Shown here: positions 39,971 through 44,541 of the stretch, piece by piece | How positions within the stretch are numbered: position 1 is the stretch's first letter | Layout: every line of letters starts with the position of its first letter | Assembly: GCA_022792535.1 (NCBI GenBank) | Contig: JAAWBG010000070.1 | Span: 1-44,541 of the forward strand | DNA: 44,541 bases | Direction of reading: 5' to 3' | Origin: Lachnospiraceae bacterium | Lineage (GTDB): Bacteria > Bacillota > Clostridia > Lachnospirales > Lachnospiraceae | The notes under the pieces: model-generated | Database searches by the model: none | What the model saw: only the letters and a program-made list of their open reading frames with translations | Told to the model about the DNA's origin: nothing | Translations under genes and position numbers: made by a program

Positions 39971-42697
39971 TCACGCTAATTTTTCCAGCACCTCCAAAAT
40001 TTTCTCTTTCTCTCCGCTTCCATTCGTCTGAAACCGTAACAGCGAAATCCCGTATAACTCTAAAATATGATCCTTCCGCTTATCACGAGACGCCTGAAGG
40101 GTGTCTTTTCTGTGATACTCATATCCGTCAACTTCAATTGCCAGCACAGGCTTTTTACTGATTCTGTTGTACAGCAGAAAATCCACATGAGCAGCCGGGT
40201 TCTTTACATACTGGCATTCCTCTTCCTCCAACAATTCTAGATTTTTAATCAGCAGATTCATTGGAAAATGACAGACAACGTCCAGACTGCTGTACTTGTC
40301 CTCAGAAAGAATCTCTTCAAGCAAAGAATACATGAGATTTTCTGAATCATATTCCGAAATCTTTTTATGTTTTCGAAGATAAGTTTTTCTCTGCTCTGCA
40401 TACTGTTTGTATAAGTAATCAAAGATAGAATAGACTTCGCTGTCAGCCACCTCAAAATTATGGTATTGGATATAATCTATTAGATCCGTTATATTCCGTT
40501 CTCTCACCTGCGTGTTTCCTGTAACCACCAGGATCAGTCTCTTTTTGGCCCTTGAAACTGCAACATTGATTAAATAAGGATCATCTGCAAAATCTGAGAT
40601 CTCGTCATCCACCGTTGATATGATAATCATATCTTTCTCTTTCCCCTGAAACTTATGTACTGTTGCGATATCCATTTCACCAATTTCTCTTTCCAGGGCT
40701 TCCACTTGATTTTTATAAGGCGCTATAATTCCTGTCTCCTCTGGATCTCTGACATATTTGGGGAGAATCTCCTCTTTGATCACATCAATCTGCCTCTGAC
40801 TATAGTGATCCCGCATATGATTTCCAGGCACTGTCTTCACCACTGCCAAAACGTCTTCTTCCCCTTGATCCTTCGTCATTATGATTAATTCTCCTCGGTA
40901 GAATTTCTGGTTGCAAAAATCAATAATCTTAGGATGGCATCTGTAATGTTCCCGCAGCAATGTCTGGGCCACACCTGGCATAACATCTAATACCGACTGC
41001 AGAAAACTTTTGGTAAATTGATACCCTTCATGGATATGAAAACTGTCAAAGACTGCTTTTGCCTTTTCTCTGACATCTTCTGTCACCACATTGGGAAGCT
41101 GCTTCGTATCTCCTACAATCACAGCATTTCTTGCACAAGACAATGCCAGTGCACCAGTCGCAACGTCCACCTGCGACGCCTCGTCCATAATAAGATAATC
41201 GTATATCGCATCTGCGTGCAAACTGCTGCGGGATGAAAATGTGGTGCTTAATATAACTGGATATTCTCTCAGCACCTCATAAGGTTCCCTCCACAGATCA
41301 TTTTCATCAAAAATCCTGCGGGTTCCTCTTCTTTCATATTTCCTTGCCAGGCAGTCTTTCAGAAGAACCATCGACTGACCGCATAAATCATCCAGCAGAT
41401 TCTCGTCCATACTGTCTAAATATTTTTCTATTTCTTCTATTTCCTCTGTCAGTTCCATTTGTCTCGTTCGATAATACATAGCCTGAAACAGGGCGATTAT
41501 TTTTGCAGTATCCTGTCTGTAAAAACTAAGGTCTGTAATTCCATAACTAAAAAATGCTTTTGCCCGAAAGAAAATTCCTATTTTCTGCTTTTCCTCAGAT
41601 GTAAACTGACATTCCTGCCATATCTCCATCCACTGCTCAGAAGAAAGGGTCTTTTTGCACTTCATACCATCGGCATCTGCTTCTGCCGCCTCTGCATATT
41701 GATCAAAATATTCCATCTCTGTCGTCAGCCGCGCCTGTTCCTGCTTCAAAGACGCAAGCCTCTCCTGCTTGTCAAAAACCTCTTTTAGCTGTATAGATTT
41801 GACAGAAATATTTTCCCGCAGAATGTCTGGATCTTCTTCTGATTTCCAGGATTTAAAATTGGGATAATTCATCTCCTGCTGTTCCAAAAATGCCATTTTA
41901 TTTTTTGCACTGCCTAGCGCTGCCACAATAAAGCCAAGATTGTATTTTGACGATGACAATTTTTCATATACGTTTTCTGTGGCTGAATTATTATTAGAGA
42001 CAATCTGAACCGTCTTTCCCTGCATCAATATATTTGCAATAATGTTCAGGATTGTCTGAGTCTTTCCGGTTCCGGGAGGTCCCTGAATGACGCTGATCTG
42101 ATTCTCCATAGCGTTTTTAACCGCCTTATACTGGCTGTTGTTACATCCAAAGGGGAAGATAGGAACAAACTCCCGCCCCGTTCCATGCCGCTGTAACGTA
42201 TGAGGTTTTAAATACTTTGCCAATGCAGTGTCATCCCCTACAAAAGATATCTGATCAAATTTCCGGGCAAGAATTTTTTCTCCCGTCTTCTCATTTTTAA
42301 GATCGCTTAACTTTGCAATCTGCTGGATATACGCAAATACATCACAGGTCTGTTTCTGATTAAGGCAGGAAGCAACAATCCCTAATTCTTTTTGAGAATA
42401 ATCTCTCTCCCTGCCATCTCCAAAACAAATATGCCAATAAATATCACAAGCCCCCTGGAAAACATAGATCGCCTCTATATCAAAAAGCTCCCGCCTCTCT
42501 TTGCTGATCCGATACAGATTGGGATTTAAAACCTTTGGTTCTTTTAGCCATTCCACGCTTGTATATCCATAAGGGTATTTCTTACCATTGGTAAATTCCA
42601 CCTCCATTTTTTGTATCTCAGGATTGTAACGACAGTATCTGATTTCTGACGTCTTTATCTCGCCTTTTATCAAAATCATGTGTTTTCTAGAATTCAT
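39971..42697 (-). CDS. superfamily 1 helicase with C-terminal nuclease domain
   Basis: The 908-residue protein begins with a KTSC-like region (NPEIQKMEVEFTNGKKYPYG, about 25-44). A Upf1/DNA2-type helicase follows: Walker A GPPGTGKT at 206-213, Walker B region YDYLIMDEASQ, then VGDTKQLP, LREHYRCHPKII, and motif V/VI segments IATVHKFQGKEKD and INVAVSRAKKRLILVVTG. The final 120 residues carry AAHVDFLLYNR, then LAIEVDGYEYHRKD and RDKRKD, a PD-(D/E)XK nuclease of the DUF2726/Vsr-like kind. It should unwind and cut DNA or RNA. Such stand-alone helicase-nucleases are common in defence islands, but no partner gene is seen here. AGGAGGAACAG precedes the ATG. Confidence 0.87.
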   Translation of the reverse strand: MNSRKHMILIKGEIKTSEIRYCRYNPEIQKMEVEFTNGKKYPYGYTSVEWLKEPKVLNPNLYRISKERRELFDIEAIYVFQGACDIYWHICFGDGRERDYSQKELGIVASCLNQKQTCDVFAYIQQIAKLSDLKNEKTGEKILARKFDQISFVGDDTALAKYLKPHTLQRHGTGREFVPIFPFGCNNSQYKAVKNAMENQISVIQGPPGTGKTQTILNIIANILMQGKTVQIVSNNNSATENVYEKLSSSKYNLGFIVAALGSAKNKMAFLEQQEMNYPNFKSWKSEEDPDILRENISVKSIQLKEVFDKQERLASLKQEQARLTTEMEYFDQYAEAAEADADGMKCKKTLSSEQWMEIWQECQFTSEEKQKIGIFFRAKAFFSYGITDLSFYRQDTAKIIALFQAMYYRTRQMELTEEIEEIEKYLDSMDENLLDDLCGQSMVLLKDCLARKYERRGTRRIFDENDLWREPYEVLREYPVILSTTFSSRSSLHADAIYDYLIMDEASQVDVATGALALSCARNAVIVGDTKQLPNVVTEDVREKAKAVFDSFHIHEGYQFTKSFLQSVLDVMPGVAQTLLREHYRCHPKIIDFCNQKFYRGELIIMTKDQGEEDVLAVVKTVPGNHMRDHYSQRQIDVIKEEILPKYVRDPEETGIIAPYKNQVEALEREIGEMDIATVHKFQGKEKDMIIISTVDDEISDFADDPYLINVAVSRAKKRLILVVTGNTQVRERNITDLIDYIQYHNFEVADSEVYSIFDYLYKQYAEQRKTYLRKHKKISEYDSENLMYSLLEEILSEDKYSSLDVVCHFPMNLLIKNLELLEEEECQYVKNPAAHVDFLLYNRISKKPVLAIEVDGYEYHRKDTLQASRDKRKDHILELYGISLLRFQTNGSGEKEKILEVLEKLA

Positions 42698-42734
42698 CTG
42701 TTCCTCCTATAACCACCGTAAGGGAAGACGTTCT

Positions 42735-43247
42735 TTATACAGGAAGTTCTATGACATAACTCATTTCATGCCATTCTTCGCCGCCCCAGGTTGAATTGGC
42801 AATTCCGTGATCTTTAAAACCAAATTTTTGATACATCTCCACTTTTGATTTTAGACAAGTAAGAAAAACCTCCCTTCTGCACTTTTCCCCTTCTCTCCTC
42901 AGATACCGCTCTACCAGTTCTCTGCCAAGTCCTTGCCTGCGGTATTGGGGTAATACATCCAGACCAAGCAGCATAATATTTTTGCCTTCTGGGTTATGGA
43001 GACTGGCGTCTGTAAAAAACTCATCCCGAAAGCAGCATTCCTCTGTGGCAATTCCATTCAAAAATCCCGCTATCTTTCCTGTCTCCTGATCTACCGCCAC
43101 GAAAAATAATTCTTGTGCGGCTGCAATCCGTTCGATCATATTCTGCTCAGAACATGCCTCATTGGGCGGAAAACAAATCTGTTCAATGGATGCGGCCTGC
43201 TTTGCTTCCCTTTGTTGGATATCTCTAAATATAAACTTTTTCTCCAT
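42735..43247 (-). CDS. GNAT-family N-acetyltransferase
   Basis: The 170-residue protein is a GNAT acyltransferase. The acetyl-CoA site is LDVLPQYRRQGLGRELVERY (about 95-114), matching the Q/RxxGxG/A motif. The N-terminal part (QAASIEQICFPPNEACSEQN) resembles the arylalkylamine acetyltransferase-like subgroup. The substrate cannot be told from sequence. It starts 92 bp after the upstream gene and stops 37 bp before the helicase ATG. It may be transcribed with the helicase, but no functional link is evident. Confidence 0.87.
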   Translation of the reverse strand: MEKKFIFRDIQQREAKQAASIEQICFPPNEACSEQNMIERIAAAQELFFVAVDQETGKIAGFLNGIATEECCFRDEFFTDASLHNPEGKNIMLLGLDVLPQYRRQGLGRELVERYLRREGEKCRREVFLTCLKSKVEMYQKFGFKDHGIANSTWGGEEWHEMSYVIELPV

Positions 43248-43300
43248 CCTTTTCTAACCCTTTCTCAAACTGTCTGTCTTATAACATCTAACCATTTTTT

Positions 43301-43324
43301 AATGTTTTTTTCAATGTTTTTTTC
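43301..43324. repeat. short 12-bp tandem repeat
   Basis: AATGTTTTTTTC occurs twice in direct succession and a third copy begins. It lies in the 92-bp spacer before the acetyltransferase gene, which otherwise holds only a TTATAA-like sequence. It looks like simple slippage in an A/T-rich spacer. Confidence 0.6.
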
Positions 43325-43339
43325 AATAAATCCTCTGCA

Positions 43340-43819
43340 TCAATCAAACTTTACTGCCTGCAATTCTTTCTCTAAAAATTCCTTAATGTACGGATTGTTT
43401 TCCTCACTCAATGTAGGCTGAAAGGCCATATAACGGCATTTCTGATACTGTTCTCCATCCAACGAAAAGGTATATCCCATCACACATTTCGGATTGCAGT
43501 CATTGGGATTGACAAGTCGTTTGCAGATGGAGGCTTTCTTGATTTCTCTTTTTATCTTTTCAGGCAATGTGTCAAGAAAACTCTGGTATTCTTGTATATG
43601 TTCAGGATAAATGCGAAGCTTCATCCCCGTTTTTCGGGATACAAATGTTGCCAAAGTCCTTTTGTTGCTGTTTAACACATAAGACACAATATATCCGCTT
43701 TTTTGTAGTTTTATGTCGCACTTACAGCCCTTTTCGATCAGATATTCGTTGATTTGATTTACAAAACTGCGGAAACCCTCGTCAACCGTTTCCATAAACA
43801 TATTAAACTTCTCGTCCAT
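43340..43819 (-). CDS. conserved hypothetical protein
   Basis: I do not recognise the family firmly. The frame opens at 43858 inside the previous gene, but the ATG at 43819 (MDEKFNMFMETVDEG) has GGGAGG four bases upstream, giving 159 residues. The N-terminal 90 residues are alpha/beta (FVNQINEYLIEKGCKCDIKL, then LATFVSRKTGMKLRIYPEHI). The C-terminal part has three spaced cysteines (CKRLVNPNDCNPKCVMGYTF) that may bind metal or form a small knot. It is probably cytoplasmic, as no signal or membrane segment is present. It follows the AraC-type regulator by 11 bp and is likely co-transcribed with it. Confidence 0.7.
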   Translation of the reverse strand: MDEKFNMFMETVDEGFRSFVNQINEYLIEKGCKCDIKLQKSGYIVSYVLNSNKRTLATFVSRKTGMKLRIYPEHIQEYQSFLDTLPEKIKREIKKASICKRLVNPNDCNPKCVMGYTFSLDGEQYQKCRYMAFQPTLSEENNPYIKEFLEKELQAVKFD

Positions 43820-43830
43820 AAGTCCCTCCC

Positions 43831-44541
43831 TTATGCTTTTTTTACCACAGGTATCCATACCTCATATTGTGCGTTCTGTGGATCTGGATTTAAGTAAACC
43901 TCAATATCAGGGGCGTTGGCATATTCGTATCCTGAGGTAGGAAGCCACTCTGTTACAATCCTCTGCTCCAATTCCTGAATGGACTGATTGGTCCCTGTTC
44001 CAGAAAAGATTGCCCAAGTAGATGCCGGCACCATATATTCTTCAAACTCATCCCCTTGTTTTGTACTGGAAACGGCAATAAAATATTTCCATTGTTCTTC
44101 ATCATTGCAAACGCTCACCCCTAAAAGTCCCATTGGCAGCTTATCCATCATTCCCGTCAATTTCTGTATTGTCCCATTTACAGACGCCTCCTGCCACATC
44201 TTAGGCACAACCATAAAGTTATTTTCAATTTCCTTATTAAGGGGTGCAGATACGCCGATGATACGAAATGTTTCCTTTGTTTCAATTCTATAATTCATTT
44301 CTACCGCTCCTTTCACAGCAATTTTAAAGACAATGGGGGAAAAAGATTTCACAGATACGCCCTCGTCTTTCACGGACGAGGGAGCTATCCCGTGAAAGGA
44401 CTGGAACGCCCTGTTAAATGCCGTCGGGGAACGATAGCCATACTTCTCTGCAACATCAATAATCCGTTCTTCCCCGCTCTGCAAGTCTACTGCCGCTAAA
44501 GACATTTTTCTTCTTCGGATATACTCTGCCAGAGTGACGCC
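43831..44541 (-). CDS. AraC-type regulator with GyrI-like domain (partial)
   Basis: The frame is open to the right edge of the window, so the gene is cut at its 5' end; the Met at 44505 is internal. The visible part starts with the second half of an AraC helix-turn-helix (EYIRRRKMSLAAVDL, VAEKYGYRSPTAFNRAFQSF and GIAPS). From about 85 codons into the visible part comes a GyrI-like/effector-binding domain (YRIETKETFRIIGVSAPL to YEVWIPVVKKA). Such two-domain proteins bind small amphipathic or cationic compounds and often control drug efflux or stress genes. The target is not visible here. Whether this gene is functionally linked to the adjacent hypothetical gene is unknown. Confidence 0.88.
   Translation of the reverse strand, partial: GVTLAEYIRRRKMSLAAVDLQSGEERIIDVAEKYGYRSPTAFNRAFQSFHGIAPSSVKDEGVSVKSFSPIVFKIAVKGAVEMNYRIETKETFRIIGVSAPLNKEIENNFMVVPKMWQEASVNGTIQKLTGMMDKLPMGLLGVSVCNDEEQWKYFIAVSSTKQGDEFEEYMVPASTWAIFSGTGTNQSIQELEQRIVTEWLPTSGYEYANAPDIEVYLNPDPQNAQYEVWIPVVKKA

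Overview
The window looks like a chromosomal segment from a low-to-moderate GC, Gram-positive member of the Clostridia, most likely a Lachnospiraceae-type anaerobe. I infer this from strong GGAGG-type ribosome binding sites, several GTG starts, A/T-rich spacers, an AgrC-like GHKL kinase, and the lack of any outer-membrane or lipopolysaccharide gene. It is accessory DNA dominated by one large system.

Positions 3237-32784, all on the minus strand and with gaps of at most about 160 bp, form a phage-tail-like contractile injection system (CIS) of the extracellular/PVC-Afp class. In transcription order it carries: sheath, inner tube 1, a zinc-motif tail assembly protein, a DUF6760 mini-protein, inner tube 2, a 1016-residue coiled-coil protein (best tape-measure candidate), a LysM tube/baseplate protein, a spike hub split into a gpD-like and a gp5/VgrG-like polypeptide, gp25, two baseplate-J-type proteins, a gpI-like protein and a conserved 575-residue protein ending in an Ig-like domain. 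Three proteins with membrane segments are inserted in the cluster: a pseudokinase with one transmembrane helix, a membrane-anchored 18-unit MORN-repeat protein, and a four-transmembrane sensor with a degenerate class III cyclase domain. The DUF4255 cap protein, an unknown beta-rich protein, a DUF4280 PAAR-like tip, a candidate cargo, an AAA+ ATPase and a small acidic protein complete the operon. No capsid, terminase, portal, integrase or lysis gene is present, so this is not a prophage.

A divergent plus-strand operon (33047-38496) encodes a 911-residue regulator (MalT-like NTPase followed by a SARP/BTAD-type DNA-binding end), a second CIS-type AAA+ ATPase paralogous to the first, and an unknown charged protein. 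The 262-bp divergent spacer holds a TATAAT -10 box for the sheath operon with two TGTTTAG direct repeats just upstream, a plausible operator for the regulator.

To the left (145-3171) lies a minus-strand group of four membrane genes: a two-helix K+ channel, a HdeD/DUF308 protein, a ClC-type chloride channel and a YjdF-like protein. No clear terminator separates them from the CIS operon. To the right (38506-44541) are an orphan AgrC-like histidine kinase, a superfamily 1 helicase with a C-terminal nuclease, a GNAT acetyltransferase, a small unknown protein and a truncated AraC-type regulator.

The most interesting reading is that this CIS is attached to the membrane of the producing cell rather than freely released. 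Three membrane proteins lie inside the structural operon, two of them carry enzyme folds that have lost catalytic residues, and no recognisable Afp13-like host-binding fibre is present. I infer an anchoring or trigger complex from these facts; it is not proven by sequence.
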